Shown here piece after piece: positions 1 through 8,685 of a stretch of DNA of 64,000 nucleotides. A program made the position numbers and the translations under genes. Within the stretch, counting starts at the first letter, position 1; each line of letters starts with the position of its first letter. The notes below the pieces were generated by a model that ran no database searches, had not been told where the DNA came from, and saw nothing but the letters and a program-made list of their open reading frames with translations. Source of the DNA: CAZCTC01 sp964501335 (GTDB lineage: Bacteria; Chloroflexota; Anaerolineae; B4-G1; SLSP01); contig CAZCTC010000035.1 in NCBI GenBank assembly GCA_964501335.1, positions 13,765 through 77,764 on the forward strand. Direction: 5' to 3'.

Positions 1-2604
1 GATTTCGTGGCTGCTCTGCCCCAGACCGTCAAGGTCATCGCGGCGATGGATCGCACGAAGGAACCCGGCAGTCTGGGCGAGCCGCTCTACGAAGACGTGA
101 TTGCCGCCCTGGTCGAATCCGGCCGCACCGGCATCAAGGTCATCGGCGGGCGCTACGGGCTTTCCAGCAAGGAATTCACCGCGGCTATGGTCAAGGGCAT
201 CTTCGATGAGATGGCCAAGGCCGATCCCAAGGTTCATTTCACCGTCGGTATCGAAGACGATGTGACCCATCTGAGCATTTCCTACGATAAGAGCTTCGAC
301 ATCGAGGGCTCCGATGTGGTGCGCGCGCTCTTCTACGGCCTGGGTTCCGATGGGACCGTCGGGGCGAACAAGAACAGCATCAAGATCATCGGCGAAGATA
401 CCCCGAACTACGCTCAGGGCTATTTCTTCTACGATTCCAAGAAGGCCGGCACCGTGACCACGTCGCACCTGCGTTTCGGGCCCCGCCCGATCCGCCACAG
501 CTGTCTGGTCAGCTCGGCCAACTTCGTGGCCTGCCACCAGTTCAACTTCATCGAGAAGTTGAATGTGTTGGAAAAGGCTGCCCCCGGCGCCGTCTTCTTG
601 CTGAACAGCATCTACGGCCCGACCGAGGTCTGGGATCACCTGCCCCGCTCGATGCAGCAGGAACTGATCGATAAGAAGATCAAGTTCTACGTCATCGACG
701 CCTACAAAGTGGCGGCGGATACCGGCATGGGCGGCCGCATCAACACCATTATGCAGACCTGTTTCTTTGCGATTTCGAACGTCTTGCCCCGCGAAGAGGC
801 CATCGAAGCCATCAAGTACGCGATTAAGAAGACCTACGGCAAGCGCGGCGAGACCGTGGTGCAGCAGAACTACGCGGCCGTGGATCAGACGCTGGCCAAC
901 CTCTTTGAGGTAACCGTGCCGGCGACCGCGACCAGCGCGATCGAGCTGCCTCCGGTGGTCCCCGACTATGCTCCCGAATTTATCAAGAATACCACGGCCC
1001 CCATCATGGCCTTCAAGGGCGATCAGTTGCCCGTTTCGGCCATGCCGGTGGACGGCACCTTCCCGACCGGGACCACGCAATGGGAAAAGCGCAATATCGC
1101 GCTGGAAATTCCGGTCTGGGATCCCGATGTCTGTATTCAGTGCGGTAAGTGCTCCCTGGTCTGTCCGCACGCCGTGATCCGGATGAAGTTCTATCCGTCG
1201 CAATTGCTGGAAAAGGCTCCCGCGACCTTCAAGTCGACCAAGGCCAAGGGCAAAGAATTCGACGGGATGTCCTTCACGATCCAGGTTGCGCCCGAGGACT
1301 GCACGGGCTGCGGCGCCTGCGTGAACACCTGCCCGGCCAAGAACAAGCAGGATGCGACGCGCAAGGCCATCAATATGGCGCCCCAGGTGCCGCTGCGCGC
1401 CCAGGAACGCGAGAACTTCGCCTTCTTCCTGACCATCCCCGATTTCGATCGGTCCCAGGTCAAGGTCAACACGGTCAAGGGTTCACAGATGCTGCGGCCG
1501 TTGTTTGAGTTCTCCGGCGCCTGCGCCGGCTGCGGTGAGACGCCTTATGTCAAACTGGTCAGCCAGCTCTTCGGCGACCGGACCCTTGTTTCCAACGCTA
1601 CGGGCTGCTCCTCGATCTACGGCGGCAACCTGCCGACCACCCCGTGGGCGAAGAACGCCGACGGCCGCGGTCCGGCCTGGTCGAACAGCCTTTTCGAAGA
1701 CAATGCCGAATTCGGTTACGGCTTCCGTCTGACCCTGGACAAGCAGTCTGAGTATGCCCGCGAACTGGTCGTTGCTCTGCGCGAGACCATCGGGGGCGAA
1801 CTGGCGGATGGGTTGCTCAATGCCGGGCAGACCGATGAGGCCGGAATTGCCGCTCAGCGCGCCCGCGTGGTCGAGCTGAAGTCCCGCCTGGCGGGTGAGA
1901 AGACCCAGCAGGCCGTTCAGCTGGTCAGCCTGGCCGACATGCTGGTCAAGCGCTCGGTCTGGATCATGGGCGGCGACGGTTGGGCTTACGACATCGGTTA
2001 CGGTGGTCTGGATCATGTCCTGGCCCAGGGCCGGAATGTGAATGTGCTGGTGCTCGACACCCAGGTTTACTCCAACACCGGCGGCCAGATGTCCAAGGCG
2101 ACCCCCCGCGGTGCGGTGGCGAAGTTCGCGGCCGGCGGAAAGCGGATCCCGAAGAAGGATCTGGGCATGATCGCCATGACCTACGGCAATATCTACGTGG
2201 CGCAGATCGCCATGGGGTACAACGATACGCAGACGGTCAAGGCCTTGCTCGAGGCCGAGTCCTACGACGGACCCAGCCTGGTGATCGCCTACAGCCACTG
2301 CGCCATGCACGGTATCGATATGCGCCTGGGGATGAATCAGCAGAAAGCCGCCGTCGAATCCGGCGCCTGGATTCTCTACCGGTACGATCCGCGCCGTGCG
2401 CTGGAAGGGTTGAACCCGTTGCAGCTCGATTCCAAGGAACCGAGCCTGCCGCTGAAGGATTTCATCTATCAGGAAACCCGCTTCAAGATGCTGACGCAGT
2501 CCGATCCGGAGACTGCGGCGCAGTTGCTCGAACTGGGACAGCAGGATGTCCTGGCTCGCTGGCGCCTCTATCAGCAGATGGCGGCGATGGATTACAGCAA
2601 GTAA
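1..2604 (+). CDS. nifJ: pyruvate:ferredoxin (flavodoxin) oxidoreductase, 3' part
   Basis: Oxidatively decarboxylates pyruvate with CoA to acetyl-CoA, passing electrons to ferredoxin; a cytoplasmic TPP and iron-sulfur enzyme. The frame is open from base 1, so the N-terminal part lies outside the window (single-chain enzymes are about 1170-1190 residues; 867 are present). Two [4Fe-4S] motifs are visible: CIQCGKCSLVCP (1132-1170) and CTGCGACVNTCP (1300-1335). The later CAGCGE segment (about 1525) supplies proximal-cluster cysteines. A TPP-binding stretch follows, with GDGWAYDIGYGGLDHV and VYSNTGGQMS (about 1972-2095). The order gamma-alpha-delta-beta fits the fused NifJ type rather than the four-subunit enzyme. 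A strong terminator follows the stop codon. Family assignment is very secure; the direction of use in the cell cannot be read from the sequence. Confidence 0.97.
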   Translation, partial: DFVAALPQTVKVIAAMDRTKEPGSLGEPLYEDVIAALVESGRTGIKVIGGRYGLSSKEFTAAMVKGIFDEMAKADPKVHFTVGIEDDVTHLSISYDKSFDIEGSDVVRALFYGLGSDGTVGANKNSIKIIGEDTPNYAQGYFFYDSKKAGTVTTSHLRFGPRPIRHSCLVSSANFVACHQFNFIEKLNVLEKAAPGAVFLLNSIYGPTEVWDHLPRSMQQELIDKKIKFYVIDAYKVAADTGMGGRINTIMQTCFFAISNVLPREEAIEAIKYAIKKTYGKRGETVVQQNYAAVDQTLANLFEVTVPATATSAIELPPVVPDYAPEFIKNTTAPIMAFKGDQLPVSAMPVDGTFPTGTTQWEKRNIALEIPVWDPDVCIQCGKCSLVCPHAVIRMKFYPSQLLEKAPATFKSTKAKGKEFDGMSFTIQVAPEDCTGCGACVNTCPAKNKQDATRKAINMAPQVPLRAQERENFAFFLTIPDFDRSQVKVNTVKGSQMLRPLFEFSGACAGCGETPYVKLVSQLFGDRTLVSNATGCSSIYGGNLPTTPWAKNADGRGPAWSNSLFEDNAEFGYGFRLTLDKQSEYARELVVALRETIGGELADGLLNAGQTDEAGIAAQRARVVELKSRLAGEKTQQAVQLVSLADMLVKRSVWIMGGDGWAYDIGYGGLDHVLAQGRNVNVLVLDTQVYSNTGGQMSKATPRGAVAKFAAGGKRIPKKDLGMIAMTYGNIYVAQIAMGYNDTQTVKALLEAESYDGPSLVIAYSHCAMHGIDMRLGMNQQKAAVESGAWILYRYDPRRALEGLNPLQLDSKEPSLPLKDFIYQETRFKMLTQSDPETAAQLLELGQQDVLARWRLYQQMAAMDYSK

Positions 2605-2621
2605 TTCCGCTCGATAAAACA

Positions 2622-2656
2622 AAAAAACTCGCGCCCTGTCAGGGCGCGAGTTTTTT
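2622..2656 (+). terminator. intrinsic terminator of nifJ
   Basis: Arms 2622-2637 and 2641-2656 are perfectly complementary (core CTCGCGCCCT / AGGGCGCGAG) around a 3-nt loop, with A7 before and T6 after. It lies 17 bases after the nifJ stop. The symmetric A and T tracts mean it could work on either strand. Confidence 0.9.
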
Positions 2657-2681
2657 GTTGGCGGGATATGATAAAAAACTG

Positions 2682-2728
2682 TTTTTTCGCGCGCCGTCTG
2701 CGGCGCGCGAAAAAATAAACAAAAAACT
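2682..2728 (-). repeat. palindromic repeat, hairpin-bearing copy (family A)
   Basis: Hairpin arms 2682-2696 and 2701-2715 (T6-CGCGCGCCG / CGGCGCGCG-A6) with loop TCTG, followed by TAAACAAAAAACTA. Read on the minus strand, the TTTTTTGTTTAT-hairpin layout is the one seen in other copies. The flank abuts the stop codon of the lipoprotein gene at 2727, so the hairpin probably terminates both convergent genes. Confidence 0.85.
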
Positions 2729-3412
2729 ATTGCTCCGGAGCTGCGATCTTGAGATCGGTGGGATAGGTGATCAGTACCGTGGTCGTTGTTTTGACGGCCA
2801 GGCTTTGGCTTTCACTGCCGGCACCCTCGTTGGAGACGGCCAGGACTTCACCCCGAATCACCATTTTGTAAGGTCGTGCATCGGTTGGATTGATCCACAG
2901 CTCGGTCCGGCTGCTCAAATCGATGCCGTTTGTTCGAGTGGTACTGGTATAGAGGTAGACATTCATGAGTTGCCCGTTGAGCGTGTCGGTTTGGACCAGC
3001 CGGGGCTCACTGATGGTGGCGATGATTTTTTCCAGAGCCGTGTTGGTATCGCCCAGGTAGGTTCCGGCCGGTGCGTCGAGCGGCATCCAGGGAGCGTCCG
3101 CCTGGGTGCGCAGGTAGACGGTCGGGCTGACGACGAGGATTTCCGTTTCTGCGGCGGTGATGTGTTTGCGGTCGGGGGGGATGGATTCGATGATGCCGGT
3201 TTGGGGTGGGTTGTCTTCCGCTTCGGTGGTGACTTCCATGCGATTAGGGATCGTGTTGAGGGTGAAGAGGGCGTTGGCAATCGTGGCGGTGAGTTGTTCT
3301 GTGGTAGGGGGGGGGCGATGGTGGCCGTGGGGGCCGGCGTGCAGGCAGCGAGCGTAGCTATGACGGTGAGACTGAGGAATACAAAGATCCAATAGCGAGG
3401 CGGGTTTTTCAT
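2727..3412 (-). pseudogene. lipoprotein gene with LprG/LolA-like body, split by a frameshift at a 9-G tract
   Basis: The minus-strand frame from ATG 3412 has a lipoprotein signal peptide (MKNPPRYWIFVFLSL, then lipobox LAAC) and the start of a mature region (TPAPTATIAPP), preceded by an AAGGAAAA ribosome site. It then loses frame. The remaining protein (TTEQLTATIANALFTLN onward to 2727, about 190 residues) is intact in another frame. The switch falls at nine consecutive G on the plus strand (3307-3315). Ten or seven would give one continuous protein of about 228 residues. The body resembles the LppX/LprAFG-LolA fold that binds lipids at the cell surface, a weak assignment by pattern only. This may be a sequencing error, a pseudogene or a phase-variable tract. 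Confidence 0.7.
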
Positions 3413-3492
3413 TAGATTTTCCTTTGGTCAAATTGTTTGGTTAGTATACGGAAGAAGGATAAAGAATCAAATGGGGCGGCTTTGGAAAAGGT

Positions 3493-3530
3493 GATGTTTT
3501 TGTGCGCATTCTGATGCGCACAAAAACATC
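3493..3530 (-). repeat. palindromic repeat, hairpin copy (family A)
   Basis: Arms 3493-3509 and 3514-3530 (GATGTTTTTGTGCGCAT and its complement) pair perfectly around loop TCTG. The following AATAAAAAAATTAT resembles the flank of minus-oriented copies. Its inner stem differs from the 2682 copy yet stays fully paired. Confidence 0.8.
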
Positions 3531-3544
3531 AATAAAAAAATTAT

Positions 3545-3736
3545 CGACCTGTGCGGTTGTTCCTTCACAAGGATGAAAAACAGTTTTCGCGTCCCGCAAC
3601 AGGTGCTTTCCTGGTAAAAAACGACGCGCTGGATGGGAAAAGAGGGTTATTTTTTATTCATTTTTCGGCGGCTTTCTGAAGCCGCCGAAAAATGGCCTGT
3701 TCTTTCCCATGTTTTCCGGGCTAACCGCACAGGTCG
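3545..3736 (+). repeat. full-length family A repeat with 14-bp terminal inverted repeats
   Basis: Ends are CGACCTGTGCGGTT (3545-3558) and AACCGCACAGGTCG (3723-3736), a perfect inverted repeat. Inside are the conserved box GCGTCCCGCAACAGGTGC (from 3589), a CGACGCGCTGGATGGG box (about 3632-3647), a T-rich stretch, and a hairpin with arms 3659-3674 and 3679-3694 (CATTTTTCGGCGGCTT) around TCTG. No ORF is encoded, as in a MITE. I take this copy as the reference for the family. Confidence 0.8.
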
Positions 3737-3967
3737 AAAATTATTTCTCCGTCCTGCGCGGTTTCCTGGGATTTCATCCCAGGCTTTCTTAAAACGCCCT
3801 TTCAGGGCTTAAGAAGGCGCTTTCCCGGCAAGGCATTTTTGAGAGGGGGGATTTGTACGCCTTTTGAGGTGTGCTAATCCCCCTAAACAACCGTTTACGG
3901 GAAGATTTCAGAATGTGGTATAGTCACATTTCGACCGGATGAGCAATCTGTTGTCTAAGGAGTGGAT

Positions 3968-4525
3968 ATGGATCCGATTTTCTATACGGGCAAAGGCGAT
4001 CGTGGAGATACGGGTCGGTTGGGGCCGGGCCGGCTTCCTAAGGATGCCCTGTTGATCGAGACGCTGGGGACTTTTGATGAGGCGACGAGCGCCTTGGGGA
4101 TGGGGCGGGCCTGGGCGCAGGATTCCGAGGTGCGCCGGGTTATTCCAGAAGTGCAGCGCCATCTCTATCGGTTGATGTCCCATCTGTCGGCGACGGCGGA
4201 GGCCCGGTTACAGTTTTCCGGCCTGACCCAGACGGAACTTCATTGGCTGGAAGAAGAGCTGGCCGGGTTGGAGAAGAATGTCCCGGCGTTGCAGGGTTTT
4301 GTGCTGCCGGGGGATTCGTCGGCCGGGGCGGCGTTACATCTGGCGCGGACGGTGGTGCGGCGCGCTGAACGCCGGTTGGTGGCGTTGATGGCTCAGGAGG
4401 ATGAGGCCGGGATCGGTGAGGAGAATCTGGCCTATGTGAACCGGCTTTCGTCGTGGTGTTTTGTGGCGGCACTGTGTGAGGATCAACGGGCCGGGCAGCT
4501 TTCTACGCCGGCGCGCACGGTTTGA
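3968..4525 (+). CDS. ATP:cob(I)alamin adenosyltransferase, PduO type
   Basis: Transfers the adenosyl group of ATP to cob(I)alamin to make coenzyme B12. The 185-residue length fits the PduO/MMAB family. Visible motifs are YTGKGDRGDTGRL at the N-terminus (nucleotide binding), GTFDEATSALG, RTVVRRAERRLV (the conserved arginines) and YVNRLSSWCFVAAL near the C-terminus. A GTG at 3962 overlaps the AAGGAG ribosome site (3957-3962), so the ATG at 3968 is the start. The gene stands alone between repeat-filled regions; its adenosylcobalamin-dependent client is not in the window. Confidence 0.93.
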   Translation: MDPIFYTGKGDRGDTGRLGPGRLPKDALLIETLGTFDEATSALGMGRAWAQDSEVRRVIPEVQRHLYRLMSHLSATAEARLQFSGLTQTELHWLEEELAGLEKNVPALQGFVLPGDSSAGAALHLARTVVRRAERRLVALMAQEDEAGIGEENLAYVNRLSSWCFVAALCEDQRAGQLSTPARTV

Positions 4526-4530
4526 TTTTA

Positions 4531-4655
4531 GCGTCCCGCCACGGGTACTTTCCCGGTAAAAGACGACGCGTGGGATGGGGAGAAAGAGTTGTTTTTATTC
4601 ATATTTTCGGCGGCTTTCTGAAGCCGCCGAAAATATGGACTTTTTTCTCAGCCTG
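4531..4655 (+). repeat. family A repeat, near full length
   Basis: Begins with GCGTCCCGCCACGGGTAC, continues through ACGACGCGTGGGATGGGG and AGAGTTGTTTTTATTC, to a hairpin with arms 4600-4616 and 4621-4637 (CATATTTTCGGCGGCTT) and loop TCTG. The right end (CAGCCTGACGGCACTGG) is a diverged form of the terminal repeat. It lies between two converging genes and probably terminates both. Confidence 0.8.
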
Positions 4656-4668
4656 ACGGCACTGGTTT

Positions 4669-7392
4669 TTATTTTATCGGGTAGAGCCGGATGATGTAGT
4701 CGGGTTCGGCGTAGAGCACTCCGGGCAGTTTGCGCAGCTGCTCAATTATCCGCCACTCCTGTCCCGGTGGTACACTGAGCACTTTGATCCCCAATCCCTG
4801 GATCTCGCGGGTGACCTGGATTGTTTTCAGGGTGGAAAGTGTTTGCGCCATCTGAGCGTTTGAAATCTCCGGTTGGAATTTTACCAGAATCCGCCCCGGT
4901 GCAAATTCTGCCGTTACCTCGGTTTGAGCGGCCGGGGGCTCGACGGTTTCTGGGGGCTCGGGGGTGGTCTGGGCCGCAGGGAGCGATGCGATATCACGGA
5001 TGCGGAGTGCCCGGGCCATATCAATCAGGCCGGCGCCGAAGGAGACATCCCATCCCGGCACGCCGAGATCCAGGGCGGTGGATTCCATCAGGTTACGGAT
5101 CTGAGTGGAATTGGAGAGCGGATAGCGGGCCCAGAGCATGGCGGCCATGCCGGAGACGTGGGGGGCAGCCTGGGAGGTGCCGGACATATAACCGTAGTCG
5201 TGGCCGATGTCGAGGCTGGTGATGTCCACTCCGGGAGCGGAGATATCGACGTAATAGTTCTGGTTGGAGAAGGTGGCGTGGCGGGCGGTCCAATCGACGG
5301 CGGCGACGGCCATGACGTTATCGTAGGCGGCGGGATAAGAGGGTTCGTTTAATCTTGAGCAACCCGCTCGCTGGTAGGTGTAGGGATCACCGCAGTTTCC
5401 TGCGGAGGCAATGACCAGTCGTCCTTTGTCTGTGGCGTAGTTGACTGCATCTCTAATCGCCGGAATGTCATAACCGATACCCAGGCTTAGGTTGAGGATT
5501 TGAGCACGATCGGCGGCCCACCGAATCCCATCTGTGACATCTGAAACCGTACCCCAGCCTTCATCGTCCAGTACGCGGACCGGCAGGATCTTTGTCTGAG
5601 GGGCGACACCGACCACGCCGATTCCGTTGAGCGGAGCGCCCACAATGCCGGCGACGTTGGTGCCGTGCCCTTCTCCGTCCTGGGGGGTATTGTCTCCATC
5701 GACAAAGTCATAGCCGGAAAGCAGATTGGCGGCCAGATCGGGATGGGTCAGGTCGACGCCGGTATCGATGACGGCCACTACGACGGAGGGACTGCCGAAA
5801 ATCCATTGGCGCCAGGCATCATCGGCATGGATCAGTCTCATCCCATATTGATAAGAGAAGAAATAGGGGTCTTTGATGACGTAATATTCCATGTAATCCC
5901 GCATGGTGATCGGAATGTAGGTTTTGGGAAAGGCCGTGTCGGTTATTTCCAGGGTCAGATTGATCCTTTGGATAGAATTGAGCGACCAGGATGGCGGGGC
6001 CACGGTGATGGTGATACAGCCCGTATAGATTTGAGGCGTGGTATAGGTGGCGGTGGCTGTGATCAAAACGTTGCCCGGTGTGGTGCCGTTGGTCGTATCG
6101 ACCGTGAACCAGTTGCCCTCTTTTGTCAGGGTCCACAACAGCGGCTGGTTGGTGGTGCCGTTTTTTATCTGGATCAGGCGGTCCGCACGGATGAATTTCT
6201 GGTCCGGAAGGCTGTAGAGGAAGGTCACGTTTTTCTCGGAAAGATCCAGGCGGGGGGCCAGAATGGTAGGCCGCGGCGTCGGTGTTTTGGTAGGCGTCGG
6301 GGTGAGGGGGATCGGCGTCGGGGTAAAGGTTGGGGTGGCGGTTTCCGTCGGGGTTGCGCTGGCGGTCGGCGTTTCCGTGGGCGTATTAGTGGGCGTCACC
6401 GGGGTGGCGGTCGGCGTGTTTGTCGGGGTATTGGTCGGAGTCGGGGTCGGTGTCAGGGTGACGGGGGTGGGCGTCAATGTGAGGGTGGGCGTTCCGGGGG
6501 TAGGGGTGGCGACGGGATAGAAGATGTAGGCTGACTGGCCGATAAAGGCCAGATTCCAGTTGCCGGCGGTGCCGTCCAGCCAGAAATCATAGCCGGGGGT
6601 GGGGTAGGTGATGTATTTGATATCGCCGGCGCGGAAGCCCGGGCTGGAGCGGAAGGTCTGTCCCATGTTGACGCCGGAGTAAATATTGTTGATGATGTTG
6701 GACGTGGCGCCGGTGTAATTATTGGCGAAATAAGCCTTGACGCCGAGGCTGATGAACGGAGCGGCGTACAATTGCACGCGGCGTTCGGCCTCGCTTTGGG
6801 GCAAACTGGCGGGATCGCCGGTTGAGGTGCCGGCGGCAAAATTGGTATGGCTGAGGATGACGAAGCTTTCGCTGTGCAGCCGGCCGGCCAGATCGGTCTG
6901 GATCTGTTGGGAGGAGACATATTGGCCGGAACCCAGATAGAATCCGCCGATGGATTCCGGGTAAGGCAGGGTTCCTGAGTAAACGCCCTGGCCCATATAG
7001 AGGATAAAGCTGGCGCCCTGGGCGGCGGTGACGATATCGGCCCAGGTGAAGGTGGCGTCGTTGTAATAGAATTTGGTGGTGCTCACGCCGTAGGCGGTCA
7101 GGGTGGTGACGGCATTGTTCATATCTGTTTTATAGGCGGCGGTCTGGCTTCCGGCGTCCCCGACGATGGCCACGGCTTTGATGGCTTGCGGCATCCGGAG
7201 GGATTGTGGCCGGCGCGGCAGTGGTGTGGGGTTATAGGCGTGCGGCAGGGGGACGGCCCCGGCGAAGGTTGATTCAGTGGGGGGGAGTCCCTGGCTGCGG
7301 GCCGGCCGGGCGGTGGGGGTGTAAACCAGGGCGACGCTGGCGATCAACAGCACGACCGCCAGGGCGCTCAAGAGCGTTTTTTTCCGATCCAT
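4669..7392 (-). CDS. secreted subtilisin-like serine protease with C-terminal inhibitor-I9-like domain
   Basis: A 907-residue exported peptidase of family S8. A signal peptide (MDRKKTLLSALAVVLLIASV) is followed by a novel domain (about 60-290) and a Thr-Pro linker (about 292-375). After a beta-rich domain comes the catalytic domain (about 520-800) with triad D543 (VIDTGVD), H576 (GHGTNVAG) and S740 (GTSQAAPH). The last 75 residues (from FAPGRILVKFQPE to VLYAEPDYIIRLY) look like a peptidase-inhibitor I9 / fervidolysin propeptide. Such domains normally precede the catalytic domain; here it ends the protein. TYIPITMRDY before the catalytic domain resembles the YLP tails of other secreted proteins here. 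The ATG follows AGGAGATATTTGT. Substrate unknown. Confidence 0.92.
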   Translation of the reverse strand: MDRKKTLLSALAVVLLIASVALVYTPTARPARSQGLPPTESTFAGAVPLPHAYNPTPLPRRPQSLRMPQAIKAVAIVGDAGSQTAAYKTDMNNAVTTLTAYGVSTTKFYYNDATFTWADIVTAAQGASFILYMGQGVYSGTLPYPESIGGFYLGSGQYVSSQQIQTDLAGRLHSESFVILSHTNFAAGTSTGDPASLPQSEAERRVQLYAAPFISLGVKAYFANNYTGATSNIINNIYSGVNMGQTFRSSPGFRAGDIKYITYPTPGYDFWLDGTAGNWNLAFIGQSAYIFYPVATPTPGTPTLTLTPTPVTLTPTPTPTNTPTNTPTATPVTPTNTPTETPTASATPTETATPTFTPTPIPLTPTPTKTPTPRPTILAPRLDLSEKNVTFLYSLPDQKFIRADRLIQIKNGTTNQPLLWTLTKEGNWFTVDTTNGTTPGNVLITATATYTTPQIYTGCITITVAPPSWSLNSIQRINLTLEITDTAFPKTYIPITMRDYMEYYVIKDPYFFSYQYGMRLIHADDAWRQWIFGSPSVVVAVIDTGVDLTHPDLAANLLSGYDFVDGDNTPQDGEGHGTNVAGIVGAPLNGIGVVGVAPQTKILPVRVLDDEGWGTVSDVTDGIRWAADRAQILNLSLGIGYDIPAIRDAVNYATDKGRLVIASAGNCGDPYTYQRAGCSRLNEPSYPAAYDNVMAVAAVDWTARHATFSNQNYYVDISAPGVDITSLDIGHDYGYMSGTSQAAPHVSGMAAMLWARYPLSNSTQIRNLMESTALDLGVPGWDVSFGAGLIDMARALRIRDIASLPAAQTTPEPPETVEPPAAQTEVTAEFAPGRILVKFQPEISNAQMAQTLSTLKTIQVTREIQGLGIKVLSVPPGQEWRIIEQLRKLPGVLYAEPDYIIRLYPIK

Positions 7393-7514
7393 ACAAATAT
7401 CTCCTGATAGTGTGAAAATGCGAGTAAATTAGTTTTAGCACGTTGATTTTACTTCTTATTTGCTTTAAAGCAAGTTAAAATTGAGGCTTCGGAGTAAGGG
7501 GGGATATTTTATTA

Positions 7515-7553
7515 TATAATTTTCGCGCCGGCTCCGCCGGCGCGAAAATTATA
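7515..7553. repeat. hairpin-only family A palindrome between convergent-end genes
   Basis: Arms 7515-7532 and 7536-7553 (TATAATTTTCGCGCCGGC and complement) with loop TCC. It sits 10 bases beyond the queA stop codon and probably serves as its terminator. The asymmetric GCGTCCC half is absent. Confidence 0.8.
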
Positions 7554-7562
7554 ATCTTGATT

Positions 7563-8621
7563 TTACAAGATCAGGCAGGCGTCGCCGAAGGAGAAAAAGC
7601 GGTAACGGGCGGCGATGGCTTCAGCATAGGCGTGCCGGATCAAATCGATGCCGGCAAAGGCCATGACCAGGGCCATCAGGGTACTGCGGGGCAGATGGAA
7701 ATTGGTAATCATGGCATCGACGACCTTGAAGCGGTCGCCGGGCTGAATGTAGAGGTCGGTCATCCCTTCGTACGGGCTGATGGTGCGCCAGGGGCAGGAT
7801 TCCTCGCTGTGGAGCAGACCCTGGCGGGCCGCGGTTTCCAGGATGCGGACGCTGGTCGTTCCCACGGCGATCACCCGGCCGCCGGCCAGTTTGGTCTGAT
7901 TGATCTGGGCGGCGACTTCCGGGCTCAGCCGGCCCCATTCGCGGTGAATGGCATGTTCTTCGATATGTTCCTCGCTGATCGGGCGGAAGGTATCCAACCC
8001 GATGTGCAGCGTGACGAAGGCAAATTGAATTCCCTGATCGCGTAAGTGCAACATCAGTTCGGGGGTGAAGTGCAGGCCGGCGGTCGGTGCGGCAGCGCTG
8101 CCGGGAAGCCGGGCATAGACGGTCTGATAGCGTTCGGGATCTTCCAGGCGGTGGTGGATGTAGGGCGGCAGGGGCATCTGACCGAGATCCTGAAGATAGG
8201 GCTCGGGGGCCTCGGAGAATTCCACATCACGTTCACCCCGTTCGCCCATCGCCACCACTTCGGCGGTGAGCGGGCTGGGTGTGTCGCCCTGGTCCAGGCG
8301 GATACGGGAGCCGATGCGGGTGCGGGCTCCTCCGGCGAGGACCCGCCAGCGCAGTCCTTCCAGGGGGCGCAGCAGCAGGATTTCAACGCGACCGCCGCCG
8401 GATTCTTTGTGGCCGAAGAGCCGGGCTGGAATGACCCGGCTTTCGTTGGCGATCAACAGATCTCCCGGGCGCAGGTAATCGCCGATTTCACGGAAGATTC
8501 GATGTTCCAGCGTCCCGGTATCGCGGTGGATTACCAGGAGCCGGGAGGAGTCGCGCGGTTCGAGCGGTTCCTGGGCAATCAGTTCTTCGGGCAAGGGATA
8601 GTCGAGTTCAGAGATATGCAT
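7563..8621 (-). CDS. queA: S-adenosylmethionine:tRNA ribosyltransferase-isomerase
   Basis: Makes epoxyqueuosine in tRNA by moving the ribosyl part of SAM onto preQ1 at the wobble position. The protein is full length (352 residues). Family signatures are DYPLPEELIAQEPLEPRDSSRL at both ends of the first helix (N-terminus), LIANESRVIPARLFG, PTAGLHFTPELM and NFHLPRSTLMALVMAF, and it ends RYRFFSFGDACLIL. It is the last gene of a likely degV - GH1 - queA transcript. A hairpin separates it from the GH1 gene. No other queuosine genes are nearby. Confidence 0.97.
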   Translation of the reverse strand: MHISELDYPLPEELIAQEPLEPRDSSRLLVIHRDTGTLEHRIFREIGDYLRPGDLLIANESRVIPARLFGHKESGGGRVEILLLRPLEGLRWRVLAGGARTRIGSRIRLDQGDTPSPLTAEVVAMGERGERDVEFSEAPEPYLQDLGQMPLPPYIHHRLEDPERYQTVYARLPGSAAAPTAGLHFTPELMLHLRDQGIQFAFVTLHIGLDTFRPISEEHIEEHAIHREWGRLSPEVAAQINQTKLAGGRVIAVGTTSVRILETAARQGLLHSEESCPWRTISPYEGMTDLYIQPGDRFKVVDAMITNFHLPRSTLMALVMAFAGIDLIRHAYAEAIAARYRFFSFGDACLIL

Positions 8622-8649
8622 GAATTAGTCCAGATCCAGGTTAAGCTTT

Positions 8650-8679
8650 GTATCCCGGTCGGACCTCCGACCGGGATAC
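8650..8679 (-). terminator. hairpin between GH1 gene and queA
   Basis: Arms 8650-8662 and 8667-8679 (GTATCCCGGTCGG and complement) with loop ACCT. It lacks a proper T tract, so it may be an attenuator or processing site rather than a full terminator. Its sequence is unrelated to family A. Confidence 0.5.
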
Positions 8680-8685
8680 GTTGAT

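Larger units (their letters stand above)
3413..3967. other. intergenic region holding two family A repeats
   Basis: This 555-bp stretch between divergent genes has no convincing ORF. It holds a hairpin copy (3493-3530), the full-length repeat with terminal inverted repeats (3545-3736), and a third weaker inverted repeat near 3788-3817 (TTAAAACGCCCT against AGGGCTTAAGA). The ribosome site AAGGAG at 3957-3962 serves the next gene. No clear promoter was found. Confidence 0.7.

Noticed and set aside
1483..2622. Minus-strand 379-codon frame opposite nifJ
   Set aside because: It mirrors nifJ codons (His/Gln/Arg-rich), has no ribosome site and no family motif; typical shadow of GC-rich DNA.
1980..3395. 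Plus-strand 471-codon frame
   Set aside because: It runs out of phase through the 3' end of nifJ, a terminator and the opposite strand of the lipoprotein gene.
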